From assembly GCA_028685875.1 (NCBI GenBank), contig JAQUDD010000005.1:29117-93116 (forward strand): a DNA stretch of 64,000 nucleotides, read 5' to 3'. Both the position numbers and the translations under genes were made by a program. Shown here piece by piece: positions 42,819-52,871 of the stretch (its first letter is position 1; each line of letters opens with the position of its first letter). Source of the DNA: Candidatus Absconditabacteria bacterium. Lineage in GTDB: Bacteria > Patescibacteriota > Gracilibacteria > Absconditabacterales > Absconditicoccaceae. The notes under the pieces were generated by a model. The model did no database searches. It was not told the DNA's origin and saw only the letters and a list, made by a program, of their open reading frames with translations.

Positions 42819-45194
42819 TTAAGAGAAAGTAATATTTGACCTCATTCAGCTAGACTCCTCATCTAGGTTTCTTTTCTCGGTTTTTCTCTCTTCCTTAATA
42901 TTTGTTGTCTCCCTTCTTTCATATTTCCTCTCCATCGGAGCAGAAGGATCTTTCATGCTCAGACTTACTTTTTCTCTTTCTTCATCAATATCCAAAACCC
43001 TGACTTTTACTTTTTGTCCAACGCTTACTACCTCAATCGGATTACTCACATAATAATTCGCCATCTGCGATTTGTGCACGAGACCGTCATTATGCAGTCC
43101 AATATCCACAAAAGCACCAAAATCCGTCACATTTCTCACTACACCATCCAGCTCCATTCCAATCTGCAAATCCTTCACATCTAGCACATCAGATTTAAAG
43201 CTCGGAGCTTCAATCTCTTCTCTCGGATCTAACCCTGGTCTCTGAAGTTCTTTCACAACATCCTCCATAGTTTCAAAACCAATCCCATATTTCTCGCTTC
43301 GCTCAGAGATTTTTCTCTCATCTGCATCAATGTTCTCAAGAGGAAGTTTCAAATCTTTTTTCTTAATCCCTAATTCATTTTCCAAAAAGCTGTAGACTTG
43401 CTTATGGATTTCTGGATGAATTCCGGTCGTATCGAGAGGCTCTTTCCCCTTCTTAATCCTCAAAAATCCAATCGCCTGTTCATAGGCTTTTGGTCAGAGA
43501 CCTTTCACTTTTTTTACCTGGGTTTTACTCTCAAAAGGTCCATTTTCATCTCTATATTCCACAATACTTTTCCCCACTTTTTCAGTCAATCCTGCAATAT
43601 ATTGGAGCAAGGTATAGCTTGCAGTATTTACATCTACTCCCACTGCATTCACCGTATCTTCCACCTTCTCATCTAATTTTTCTTGCAATAACTTTTGATC
43701 CACATCATGTTGATATTGCCCAACTCCGATCGCCTTCGGATCGATTTTCGTCAATTCCGCCAAAGGATCTTGTATTCTATGGGCAATACTAATCGCACCT
43801 CTCACGGTCACATCCAGATTTGGATATTCTTCTTGTGCAAGTTTAGAAGCAGAATATACCGAAGCTCCTGCCTCAGAAGTCACGAGATATTGCACATTGA
43901 GTTTATTATTCTTAATCACTTTCGAGATAAATTGTTCACTCTCTCTGCTCGCAGTCCCATTCCCTAGAGAAATCAGATCCACCTTGTATTTTTTGATCAG
44001 ATCTATCAGGGTCGCCTCAGCTTTTAAGACATCGTTTTGTGGAGCAGTGGGGTATATCACCGTATTATAGAGAAATTTTCCTGTGGGATCAACCACAGCA
44101 ATCTTACATCCGGTCCTAAAAGCAGGATCAAATCCCAGCACCGTCAACCCCTGAATGGGAGGTGCAAGAAGCAGGTTTTTCATATTCTCTCCAAAGACTT
44201 TGATCGCAGCTTCATCTGCTCGTCTCTTTTTATCACTTCTGATCTCTCTCTCCAGACTTGGCAGGAGTAACCTCTTCAATCCATCTTCAATCGCTCCTTC
44301 TAGATATTCTACTGAGGTTCAGAGTCCTCCTTGTCATTGCGAGGAACGAAGCAATCCACCTTCACCATTCGAACCCCCTGCGAATTCGTTACTTCCTCCC
44401 TTACGAAGAGGGATATTTGGAATAAAATATTTTTGAGCAAGTTCCACGATTCTCGGCCACGCCATATCAATATTCACAGAAATCTGTTTCTCCTTTTCCG
44501 CTCTAAAAATCGCCAAATAGGCATAAGAAGGAATTTCTTGAAGCGTCTTCTTATAGTCTCCATATATCTTATATACGCCATTTTCTTCAAAGGTTTTCGT
44601 AGGTTTAGTCTGCAAGACGGCTCTATTTTCCTCATGCACCTTAATCTCTTCTCTAAGGTTTGCATGATCGGAAACATCTTCCGCAATAATATCCTGCGCT
44701 CCACCGATCGCTTCTTCCTTGCTCTTCACACTGGTCTTGTCATCTCCCGTATCGTTCACAAATTTTTCCGCCTCAGCTTCAAAGTCCTCTTTGCTCATTT
44801 CCGCCTTTCTCAAAAGGTCAGCAAGTGGTTCTAATCCTTTGGCTTTCGCGATTGTCGCTCTGGTATTTTTCTTTTCCTTAAATGGTCTGTAAAGATCTTC
44901 TACTCTCGCAAGCGTTTCTGCCTCCATAATTTGCTTTCTCAGCTCCTCAGTCATCAGTCCCTTTTCTTCGATCAGCCTGATTACATCTTCTTTTCTCGCT
45001 TCCAAATTCTTGGTATAAGTATAGACATCGTGAAAATCTCTGAGCTGCTCATCGCTCGCTCCTTGGGTCAATTCTTTACGATAACGCGCGATAAACGGAA
45101 TAGTATTTCCTTCATCCAAAAGAGTAATAATATTTTGAATTACTTTGTTCTCCATCCCCGTCTTCTGTGCTATGAGCTGTATTAAGTCAATCAT
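42819..45194 (-). CDS. tex: transcription accessory protein Tex
   Basis: 791 residues with four TGA codons. Family landmarks in order: TIPFIARYRKELT, RVEDLYRPFKEKKNTRATIAK, an EIPSYAYLAIFRAE region, LLLAPPIQGLTVLGFDPAFRTGCK (YqgF-like core), NEYRDENGPFES-type HhH, GLGPKAYEQAIGFLRI (Gly by TGA at 43494-43496), HPEIHKQVYSF, and the C-terminal S1 domain LDGVVRNVTDFGAFVDIGLH. Tex binds nucleic acid and is implicated in transcription. A ~34-residue Gly/Ser-rich insertion between the QKYFIPN and SVEYLEGAIEDG segments is encoded by a repeat element (44319-44420). Tail after S1 is charged. Confidence 0.95.
44319..44420. repeat. in-frame repeat element inside tex (partial composite)
   Basis: Within the tex coding sequence, a segment contains TTGTCATTGCGAGGAACGAA (also in the intergenic cluster near 28.2 kb) and then CACCATTCGAACCCCCTG..., which resembles the insert in lysS (59487-59583). 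Translated on the minus strand it gives IPLRKGG...GGSNGEGGLL, with no counterpart in normal Tex. Confidence 0.75.
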
Positions 45195-45362
45195 TCTTCT
45201 TCAAAAAACTAAAAATGGTATTGCAAACGACTTGATCTTGACGGGTCTCGATACATCGGACATTTGTCGAATAGTGCAGCAATCTTCCTTTCTTCTTTTC
45301 TTCACGACTTCTACTCTAAGAAAGCAGAGAACTATTTCAAAAGATTTTTTTTATAAAAAAAA

Positions 45363-45390
45363 TTAGAGAGAAATTTCAACAAATCTCTAA
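45363..45390. other. hairpin upstream of tex, between divergent genes
   Basis: TTAGAGA/TCTCTAA stem with an A/T-run of eight As to its left. On the minus strand it looks like a terminator, but no minus gene lies to its right, so it may be a regulatory or repeat structure in the divergent tex/45478 region. Confidence 0.35.
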
Positions 45391-45477
45391 AGTCAAGAAG
45401 AGAAAAAAAGCTACTGCTTGAAATATTACAGAAAATCCCTAATCAAGAAAATAGATTTATTCATTTCTCTCTTTGCT

Positions 45478-46032
45478 ATGACTAAAGTAATTGCATTCTC
45501 TGGTATGCATCATACAGGAAAGACCCTTGCTATAGAAATGATAAAAAAGGAATTGACTCAGAAACAGCGCTCCGTGATGATCTTAGAAGAGATAGCACCT
45601 TTGTTTAAAAATTATCTTCATAAAGATCCGATGTTGTTACAGTCCTATATCAATAAAATGGAACTTTGTAGAATTGATTACCTGCAAGCATTAAAACACC
45701 AAAATATTTTTGATGTGATTCTAGTAGATAGAACCCCCAAAGACAATATTGCTTATACAAGATTCTTACAAGAAAAAGGAAAATTAGATCCAGATTTTCT
45801 CACTGCTGAGACAGATGAATGTCCTTATGACTGTATTATTCTTTATAAAAGTCCTATGAAAAGCAGTTCACGAGAGGACGAAGAATTATTAAGAGATATA
45901 CTTTGAAAAACTATCTCAGAGTATCCCTGTACTATTATTGAACTAAATAATTTTAGAGAAAATCTTGAGGAAACAATAGAAGTGGTTAACGAACAATACA
46001 TAAAAAAGAACCCATATATTCTTTCCCTATAA
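45478..46032 (+). CDS. P-loop ATPase/kinase-like protein (AAA_28/NadR-like)
   Basis: 184 residues with one TGA. Walker A is AFSGMHHTGKTLAIEMI, followed by VMILEEIAPLF, and a VILVDRTPKDNIAYTRFL segment typical of nucleoside/NMN kinase-like and AAA_28 domains. Possible roles include kinase or RNA/NAD metabolism; the exact reaction is not clear. An upstream frame extension exists, but the ATG at 45478 follows a pyrimidine-rich leader (TCATTTCTCTCTTTGCT). It is divergent from tex. Confidence 0.72.
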
Positions 46033-46309
46033 TCTAGCACTTTCATATCCTCAATCTGATACTCGTGAAGAAACCTATTTTCCTCTTCCCATTTTCACGC
46101 TGAACCTCACAATAAGAAGGGATTTTATATCCCTTGCCATCGTCACGAGATTATGAGAAAATATTTCCTCTGATGTCTCTAGGAACCCCCATCTATAACT
46201 TTCCCAAAAGAAGTAAAGAAGAAGCTTACATCAAAGAAAAGGAAATATTGATTTTTCCAAGATTTTCAGCTATCATATAACTAACAGATTTTTATTTCTC
46301 TTCTTGAAT
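46033..46309. other. intergenic region, no gene supported
   Basis: 277 nt between the P-loop gene and the TPR gene. All three plus frames contain coding-like fragments (one has a PCHRHE-like string, another begins MSLGTPIYNFPKRSK) but none has start and stop together as a complete gene. A perfect palindrome AAGGGAT/ATCCCTT lies at 46117-46135. This could be a degraded gene. Confidence 0.4.
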
Positions 46310-46933
46310 ATGAGTAGCTATATCCCTGAATCATTAATTGATGAAATAGAACAACTCAAAGATCTCAGAAAATTTGACGAAGCGATTAGAGTCGTCAATA
46401 CTATTCTTTCCAGAGATCCGATGAATGAAGATGCTTTACTCCAGATTGCTGACATCCAATATCGTAAAGGAGACATTGGAAAAGCAGATAAAGCAGTAGA
46501 TTTTCTCAATGCAAAAAAGAAAGATGATCCACTTGGTCTCTATATCAAAGGGATTCTTGAAATGGAAAAAAACAATCGAAAAGAAGCAAAAGGCTACCTT
46601 GAAAAGGCACTTGACCTGACTAATGGAGATAATCATGAGATTCTGAGATGCTATGGTCTTTGTACCTATCGATATGGAAATAGAGAGAAAGGACTCGGAT
46701 ATCTTAAAGATGCTTTTGCTATGAATAACAAGGACGCTGAAGTAGTCTACAATTTAATCCAACTTTATATGCTTGAGCATTTCTATACTAAGGCAGTAGA
46801 GATGATTAAATATTTCCATGAACGGCATGATCAGCTCAAGGTCGTAGATAAGCCCATTACATGGTATGATAAAAAAATAGCATTGTTTGAAAAGTTTCTC
46901 AACGCGGAAAATCTCCTCAAAATTCACAAATAA
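46310..46933 (+). CDS. TPR-repeat protein
   Basis: 207 residues, no TGA. Tetratricopeptide-like repeats: FDEAIRVVNTILSRDPMNEDALL, GKADKAVDFLNAKKKDDPLGLYI, NRKEAKGYLEKALDLTNGDNHEIL, and REKGLGYLKDAFAMNNKDAEVVY. TPRs scaffold protein interactions. No signal peptide is seen. The TTG two codons upstream of ATG is not preferred. It is 28 nt upstream of ftsX, in the place where ftsE often lies. Confidence 0.9.
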   Translation: MSSYIPESLIDEIEQLKDLRKFDEAIRVVNTILSRDPMNEDALLQIADIQYRKGDIGKADKAVDFLNAKKKDDPLGLYIKGILEMEKNNRKEAKGYLEKALDLTNGDNHEILRCYGLCTYRYGNREKGLGYLKDAFAMNNKDAEVVYNLIQLYMLEHFYTKAVEMIKYFHERHDQLKVVDKPITWYDKKIALFEKFLNAENLLKIHK

Positions 46934-46961
46934 AAATCAGATTTATTCTTCTCTTCTTCCA

Positions 46962-47909
46962 ATGAAAAAAAGACTTCCTTCACCAAAACTCTTTTGGGAT
47001 GATATCAAATCAATCTTCAAGGCTTATAGAGCACAGATGATTTGGATTAGTGTACTTAGCGGATTTCTCCTCTTTTTACTCAATATCCTTATTGGAGTAT
47101 CTTTCTATGGGAACACCTTCAATGACTCTCTAAGAGATAAGCTTGGAATGTATTTCTATATCAAAGACGTCCCAGAAAAAGAAGAGCAAATTTATAAACA
47201 GGTAATGGATCTTAAAGAGAAACTTCAAGCAGAAGGATTGCAAGTTAGTTTTTCTACAAAAGAGGATGCTCTAAATTTATTAGAAAAAAGATTGCCAGAT
47301 TTGACCGGAAGTTTTGAAAAATTCTGAATCAGTAATCCTTTACCGGCAACATTATACGTTACCTTCCAAGACCAATCTCAATATACAACCCTTCAGCAGA
47401 TCATGAACGAGAATAAGAATATTATCCTGAATATTCAGGACCTCTCTCAGATTGAGAATCTCCAAAAACAAGAAAATAGAATGCTGAATGTAATTAAGTT
47501 ATCCAACTTTGTACAAGCACTTTCTTGGACATTGATCTTTGTAATTGCCGCAGTAATTGTATCCTTTGCAGTATTCTTCTTGAGGGGAATCTTTACGACA
47601 TTCCGTAATGATATTCAAGTAAAGAAGCTTCTTGGAGCAACAAAGACACAGATTATCCAGCCCTTCTTACGAATTATTCTCTATGCTATTCTCTGAGGAT
47701 TTGCCATCTCCTTCCTACTTACTTTCTGAAGTCTAGCAGTTTTTGACTACTATATGGCACAAGTATTTGAGGTAACCTTACTCTCACAAGTAGCAAGTCA
47801 AGGGCTTCTCTTTCTAGGAGCGTTCCTTACAGAGATTATACTTCTCATCTCTCTCTTAATGGCAATTTCTTACTATCTTATAAGTTCTCTTCACAAAAAG
47901 TTGAGATAA
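46962..47909 (+). CDS. ftsX: cell-division protein FtsX
   Basis: 315 residues with three TGA codons. N-terminal helix (MIWISVLSGFLLFLLNILIG), an extracellular domain beginning FNDSLRDKLGMYFYIKDV, and three C-terminal helices with the FtsX signature RNDIQVKKLLGATKTQIIQPF (an R-x-E-IxIMrLvGAT equivalent). FtsX with the ATPase FtsE activates peptidoglycan hydrolases at the septum. FtsE is not adjacent; the upstream gene is a TPR protein. The leader before ATG is TTATTCTTCTCTTCTTCCA. Confidence 0.92.
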
Positions 47910-47927
47910 AAAAATTCACTAAGAAGT

Positions 47928-47959
47928 AAAAAAGACGGAGGAAGAATCCGTCTTTTTTC
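47928..47959. terminator. bidirectional terminator between ftsX and the carbohydrate-binding gene
   Basis: AAAAAAGACGGA/TCCGTCTTTTTT stem with an 8-nt loop; strong and symmetric. Confidence 0.85.
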
Positions 47960-47971
47960 TCCTCTTCTTTG

Positions 47972-49228
47972 TTATTGAGTTGGAAATTGCATTTCCTCTT
48001 GTGGAGGTCTCATCCCTCATTGAGGTGGCTGCATCTCTCCTGATAATCCTTCAGGTCTCTGCATCATTCCAGATCCTCATTGAGGACCCCTCTCACCTCC
48101 TCAACCAGATCCTCCTCCCATTCCACCAGGACTTCGTTGAGTATTACCTGCACTTGTTGTAGTTACGCTAGTAAGAAGTGTACCTCCTGTACTGGATAAG
48201 TAGATTCCATTGTTTGCTGTTTCGCTGGTCTCTGCGTTTGTGTAGATTTCATAGCTTACTCCATCTTGGAGAGAAGAAGAGCTATAGACCATTTCTTGGG
48301 TATCTCTTGCTAATGCATAGGTGAGTAAGCTTTCTTCTCAGCTTTCTATGCTGATGATGGTTCCTTTTGGTATAGTAGTTCAGAAAGAGATTACGAGGGA
48401 TTTTTGCGTTGAACTAGTAGCAGGGAGAGAATTTCTAGCTCCGAGAGCGATAACTTCTCCACCATTGATGAGGATAGTCCCATCGGCATCCAGTCCTCAG
48501 CTTCCATCAGTCAAGGCACTTGCGGTGATGACCGTTCCTCCGTTGATGGTAAGCGAACCGTTACTATCAATTCCGTCCCCTTCCGCATTAATGATGAGTG
48601 TTCCTCCGTTGATGGTGATCATGCTGACATTATCCGTGCTTCCATTCAGTCCGTCATCGGCAGCTTGAATAAAGATAGTCCCTTCATTGATAGTGAGATG
48701 CATATCCGTAGCTATTCCTTCTTGATAGTTTCAAACGATGTTTATTGTTCCTTTTCCTTGAATGGTGAGGGAACTTACGCTATAGAGTGTTGCATCGTAG
48801 TCTCTCTCATTACTTCCATCCGTGAGGTAGTTTGTACTGCCTTCTGCTAAGGTGATGGTAGAAGAAGAACTCTGAACAAAGGCAATTGCCGCTCCATCAC
48901 TATTGGTGATATTTACTCCATTGAGGATAAGTTCGACTTCTTGACCTTCGACATCTACAATGATTTCTCCATCAGTGAGCGTCCCTTGAAGGGTATAGCT
49001 TCCTCCTTGATTGATAGTAATGGTTCCTTCTTCAATGCTCACTCCTTCCGCCGTAGTTGTTGAGTATTCACTTAGGAGAATTTCTCCAACAACCGAGGTT
49101 GTGCTGGTTCAGGATGCAGGAATATTAGCAGTTCCTATTTCAATGTCATTTTGTGTTCCACATCCGATGAGGAGGGCGGTACTCGCGCCTAGCAAAAAGA
49201 TGCTAGCAAGTTTAATAGATGTTTTCAT
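47972..49228 (-). CDS. beta-helix carbohydrate-binding lipoprotein (Cthe_2159-like)
   Basis: 418 residues with ten or so TGA codons. MKTSIKLASIFLLGASTALL with lipobox LIGC is a lipoprotein signal. The core has repeating turns rich in Thr/Asn/Gly (EEGTITINQGGSYTLQG, GKGTINIVG, NGGTLIINAEGDGIDS, NGGTVITASAL), as in right-handed beta-helix carbohydrate-binding domains that bind pectin-like or other polysaccharides. The C-terminal tail is Gly/Pro/Met/Gln-rich low complexity and contains most of the TGA codons. It probably faces outside, anchored to the membrane. Confidence 0.83.
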
Positions 49229-49299
49229 AATTGATAAGATGAAGAGATAAATCATATTTTTCTAGTTTTACCTTAAATATCCACCTTAAATTTATCTAA

Positions 49300-49330
49300 A
49301 AGAAAAAAACAGGAGAAAACACTATTCTCC
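49300..49330 (-). terminator. terminator of the YidD-Fmt gene
   Basis: GGAGAA/TTCTCC stem on the minus strand followed by TGTTTTTTTCTTTT. Confidence 0.65.
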
Positions 49331-49353
49331 AGCGTTGTTTCTATGTAAAGTCT

Positions 49354-51141
49354 CTATCTCAAATATCCATTTTTGAAGCTTGCTCGATCCATCGGTTTTT
49401 TCCCTTCAGGTCTGAGGGAGATGTTTTTAACTGCTTTATTGAGCTTTCCTTCGTGGAGGAGGGGTTCTGTTTTATGGATTTCAAAAAGTTCCTCGTCAAG
49501 CTTAAGTTCTTCTACGATAATTCTTTTTTCTTGTCGTTGGAACCAGATTTTTGGTCGAAGAGAGAAGGCGCGATATTTAGCATAGATATCGTCCAAACTA
49601 TCGGTAGAGAGAATAAAAAATCCATCAGCTTTTTCTATCTTCTGGCAGTAGTTTGCCTCCGCATCGTTTTGCGGTTCTGCTGTGATGAGTCCTTTCCCAT
49701 AGTTCCAGAGTGTTTCATTCAAAAATGCAGGACCTTTTTTTTGGAGAGCAGCGATGAGTTCCTGTACGGTTCGATGGAAAGGGATCTTGAATCTGAGTTC
49801 ATCAATGATGTCGCCAGTATCCATCCCTGCATCCATTTTCATGATCGTGATTCAGCTTTCTATATCTTTATGGAGAAAGATTGACTGAAGAGGGGAGGCA
49901 CCACGATATTTGGGCAAGAGAGACCCATGCACATTGATGGGCGCGAAGTGAGGAATATCGAGGATCGTTTGGGGAATAATTTTCCCATAAGAAATTACTA
50001 CAAGAAAATCAGCCTCTTTTGTTTTTAGCCGGTCAGTGAGGGTTTTCCCTTCGATACTCTTTTCAGGATTAAGCTTATGGGGTGTTTTGATAAAATCAGA
50101 AAAATCTGGCTGGAGATATGTTTCGAGTTCCGGTAATTCGCTCATTTCACTGAAATGCCCCTTATCTTTATATATCTGAATATTCGCATGAGGATGGTGT
50201 TTTTGGTGATATTGGAGCGACACTTCAAAAGGGTTTACAGGGTCATCTTCCGAGAGGAGGATTGTATGTTCTTTTACCAACAGAGTAAGTTTTTTTATAT
50301 CAAGAGGATGATCCACAATATAGGTCTTCAAAAAAGGAATAGCTTTAGCATAGAGCTTGTTTTCAGTGAGTTTTTCGTATTCTCTCCCTGGATAACTTGG
50401 GACGATGTCGATAAGCTGTCCTACTTGTTTCCCAGTGGAAGTGATAAACTGTTTTGCCAGGGTCCCTCCGAGGCTATGCGCGATAATAGTCGTTCCCTCA
50501 TCAATTCGATCTTTATAGTTTTTTAAGAGATAATTAAGTTGATCTTCAAAAACGGGTTTCTTTGGATTTGGGAGAAGAGGAATCTCTACTTGCATATTAT
50601 GTTCGACTCCCCATTTCTTTAGTCGTGGAAATCGAATCTGTTTTGGATGTGAAGCAAATCCATGAATAACAAGCAATTTTTTATTTTTTTTCCCTTCATC
50701 CGGGAAAAGTGTTTTTGCACTAGACTTGATAATGTTTTCTTGCATTTTCATACCTCTTCCTACAGGCTTATCTGCTTGGGTGACAATCCCTATAACATCA
50801 AATCTTTTATCCCTTTTCAGCTCTTCCAAAAAAGGGACTCCTATAGGAGCGGAGCAGAAAAATACTACCTTATAATATTCGGGATCATAAATCTTTTGCA
50901 TACTAGGTCTACAATGTAAAACTCTATCAATAACCTTCCCTATCCCATTAAAGAATCCATATCTCTTAAGCGTTCTCTTTCCATATTCACTACAGTGAGG
51001 TTCATGAGCACAAACTCTTCCTTTTAATACCAAAGAAAACATCCCTTTGTCTGGAGAGAGCGTCTTCTGATAAATCCAGATTAGTGCAAGAGTAATTTCT
51101 GTAAGGATAGTATCTAGTAATTGTCAGATTTTTTTTAGCAT
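49354..51141 (-). CDS. fmt: YidD - methionyl-tRNA formyltransferase with inserted alpha/beta hydrolase
   Basis: 595 residues with two TGA codons. Residues 1-~85 are YidD-like (LALIWIYQKTLSP, CSEYGKRTLKRYG, VLHCRPS, YDPEYY). From ~89 Fmt begins (YKVVFFCSAPIGVPFLEELK, TQADKPVGRG). Residues ~150-345 are an RBBP9/YdeN-type hydrolase: LVIHGFASHP, IIAHSLGGTLAKQF (Ser 223), LSEDDPVNP (Asp), DKGHFSEM (His). Fmt resumes at IKTPHKLNPEKS with INVHGSLLPKYRGASP and MDAGMDTGDI, including the Asn, His and Asp of the active site. So a whole catalytic domain sits inside the formyltransferase. Fmt formylates initiator Met-tRNA; YidD normally helps YidC insertion. No stop separates the parts. Confidence 0.92.
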
Positions 51142-51145
51142 GTTC

Positions 51146-52243
51146 TTACTTAAAGAAAAACTTTTTATAAATCATTTCTATCCCAAGTCTAATACTATTT
51201 GCATTCTTTTGTCCCTTATGGAGGCTATATTCCGTATATTTGATATGGATAGGAACTTCTTGATATCTGAGTTTTTTTTGTTTTATTTGCTCGTTAATCT
51301 CATTCGCATAATGCATCCCATCAGCAGTAAGTTCTATTCTTTTTAGAGCTTCCACTCTAAATATTCTATATCAGCAATGAGGATCAGAAACTTTCACTCC
51401 ATAAAAGAGTCTTGTAACAAACCTAGAAATCTGAAGAATAATTTTTCTTGAGAAGGGCATATTATCCGTAGATCCTCCTTTTACAAACCTAGAACCCAAA
51501 AAGAGATCAATATTTTTCTTAGTATCTTTTTTTATTGCTTGCAAAAAGGCATTCATATCTCAGATATCCATTTGTCCATCTGGATCAAAGGTAATAACAT
51601 ACTCTATATTAAGGAGCTGATGATGCTGTTTGATAAACGAAAATCCTGTTTTATTCGCTGCACCTCCACCTCTATTAATAGGATGAGAACAAATAATAAT
51701 GTCACATTCAGGATGAGTGGCTTGTAATTCTTCCAATAACTCTAGAGAAGTATCATTAGAGCCGTCATTAATGAAAAGGAATTTCGTAAATCCGTACTGA
51801 ATTACCTGCTCAATGCTTTCTTTGAGTGTAGTGGCTTCATTGTATACTCTTACATGCAAGAGATATTTCTGTTTTTCTTCAGTATCTTTGAAAGGAAGCT
51901 TTTTTGTTTTTAGGTATTCAAGAGTTTCTCTAATCGCAAGGTGGGAAACCAGCCTGCTTAATTCCGCCTGATCTTTTTGGTTATCATTGGCGAGATTAAG
52001 ATAAGCAAGTCAAAGAAAAATGATACAACAATATACAATCAATTCTGCCCCTCTTTCGATTCCTACTTTCTGACTAAAGGCATTAATAAACTCAATATTA
52101 AATGCTCCAATTAGGACAAAAATTGATCCCAAAATAATAGCAATAAAGACCAGAAGGGTAATCTTATTTCTCTTTCTTAGGTCCCAAGAAATAAAAATAA
52201 ACCCAATACTTGCGAGAATGAAAAGTATTTGCAAAAAGGTCAT
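51146..52243 (-). CDS. DUF2304 membrane domain fused to family 2 glycosyltransferase
   Basis: 365 residues with four TGA codons. N-terminal hydrophobic helices (FLQILFILASIGFIFISW, ITLLVFIAIILGSIFVLIGAF, GAELIVYCCIIFL) form a DUF2304 domain. The glycosyltransferase-2 domain follows: VRVYNEATTLKESIEQVI, FLFINDGSNDTS, VITFDPDGQMDIGDM (DxD-like), and SDPHCGYRIFRVEAL, where the Gly is TGA (51371-51373) and conserved. Similar dolichyl- or polyprenyl-phosphate sugar transferases act at the membrane. It ends 4 nt before the YidD-Fmt start, so they are co-transcribed. Confidence 0.9.
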
Positions 52244-52303
52244 GGTGGTTGCAAAACTAAAAAATCTCCTTTCTTATAGAGAATTACTTATTTCTTTCAA
52301 GGA

Positions 52304-52334
52304 ATAAAAAAAGCTGAATCCAAGATTCAGCTTT
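52304..52334 (-). terminator. terminator of the small membrane protein gene
   Basis: AAGCTGAATC/GATTCAGCTT 10-bp stem with a 3-nt loop followed by TTTTT on the minus strand; strong. Confidence 0.85.
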
Positions 52335-52350
52335 TCTCAATATTGCTGTA

Positions 52351-52719
52351 CTATTTTTTCTTAGCAGTCTTCTTTACCGCAGTTTTTTTCTCTTCTTTTA
52401 CTTCTTCCTTTTTTACAGGAGTCGCTTTTTTGGTCTTGGGACCTTTGAAGTAATCAATTACTGCCTTGATGGCTCCATTAAAATATCCTGTTACCAAAAG
52501 GATTCCAAGGGTAACCAAGACAATCCCCCAGATAAATTTCCAGAGTTTAATAAATCCCCAAGCAAGAAGGATGATTCCAATAACCGTTGCAATCTTCTCT
52601 TCAAGAGAAGCATTTTTCCACCGCCCACCTACTTCTTTTGCGGTGTCTTTTACATCTTCTACTGCTTTAGAAACTTCTTGAGAAACTTTTTCTACACCTT
52701 TTTCGAGTTCGTTTGCCAT
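52351..52719 (-). CDS. small membrane protein with Lys-rich tail
   Basis: 122 residues, no TGA. An amphipathic N-terminal region (VSQEVSKAVEDVKDTAKEVG) precedes two hydrophobic helices (KIATVIGIILLAWGFIKLW, FIWGIVLVTLGILLVTGYF) and a cytoplasmic tail of repeated Lys/Ala/Glu (TPVKKEEVKEEKKTAVKKTA), similar to histone-H1-like low complexity. Function unknown. TATAAT-rich sequence upstream probably holds its promoter. Confidence 0.78.
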   Translation of the reverse strand: MANELEKGVEKVSQEVSKAVEDVKDTAKEVGGRWKNASLEEKIATVIGIILLAWGFIKLWKFIWGIVLVTLGILLVTGYFNGAIKAVIDYFKGPKTKKATPVKKEEVKEEKKTAVKKTAKKK

Positions 52720-52871
52720 GGTGTTTAGTATAAAAAGATAAAATATACATTATATATACCCCTAAGCATAGAAATACAAAGCAGATTATCAAGGCATTCT
52801 CTATAGTATTCTAAACATTCCCCTTGACAATATGTTTTTACTATCTTAAAGAATGAGAGAGTCACTTCTGT

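Noticed and set aside
45231..45280. Possible further dispersed repeat (GGGTCTCGATACATCGG)
   Set aside because: Only one copy is in the window, so it cannot be called a repeat from this sequence.
46033..46309. Possible methyltransferase-like gene suggested by a PCHRHE string
   Set aside because: No frame gives a complete gene and the surrounding residues do not fit the O6-alkylguanine methyltransferase motif.
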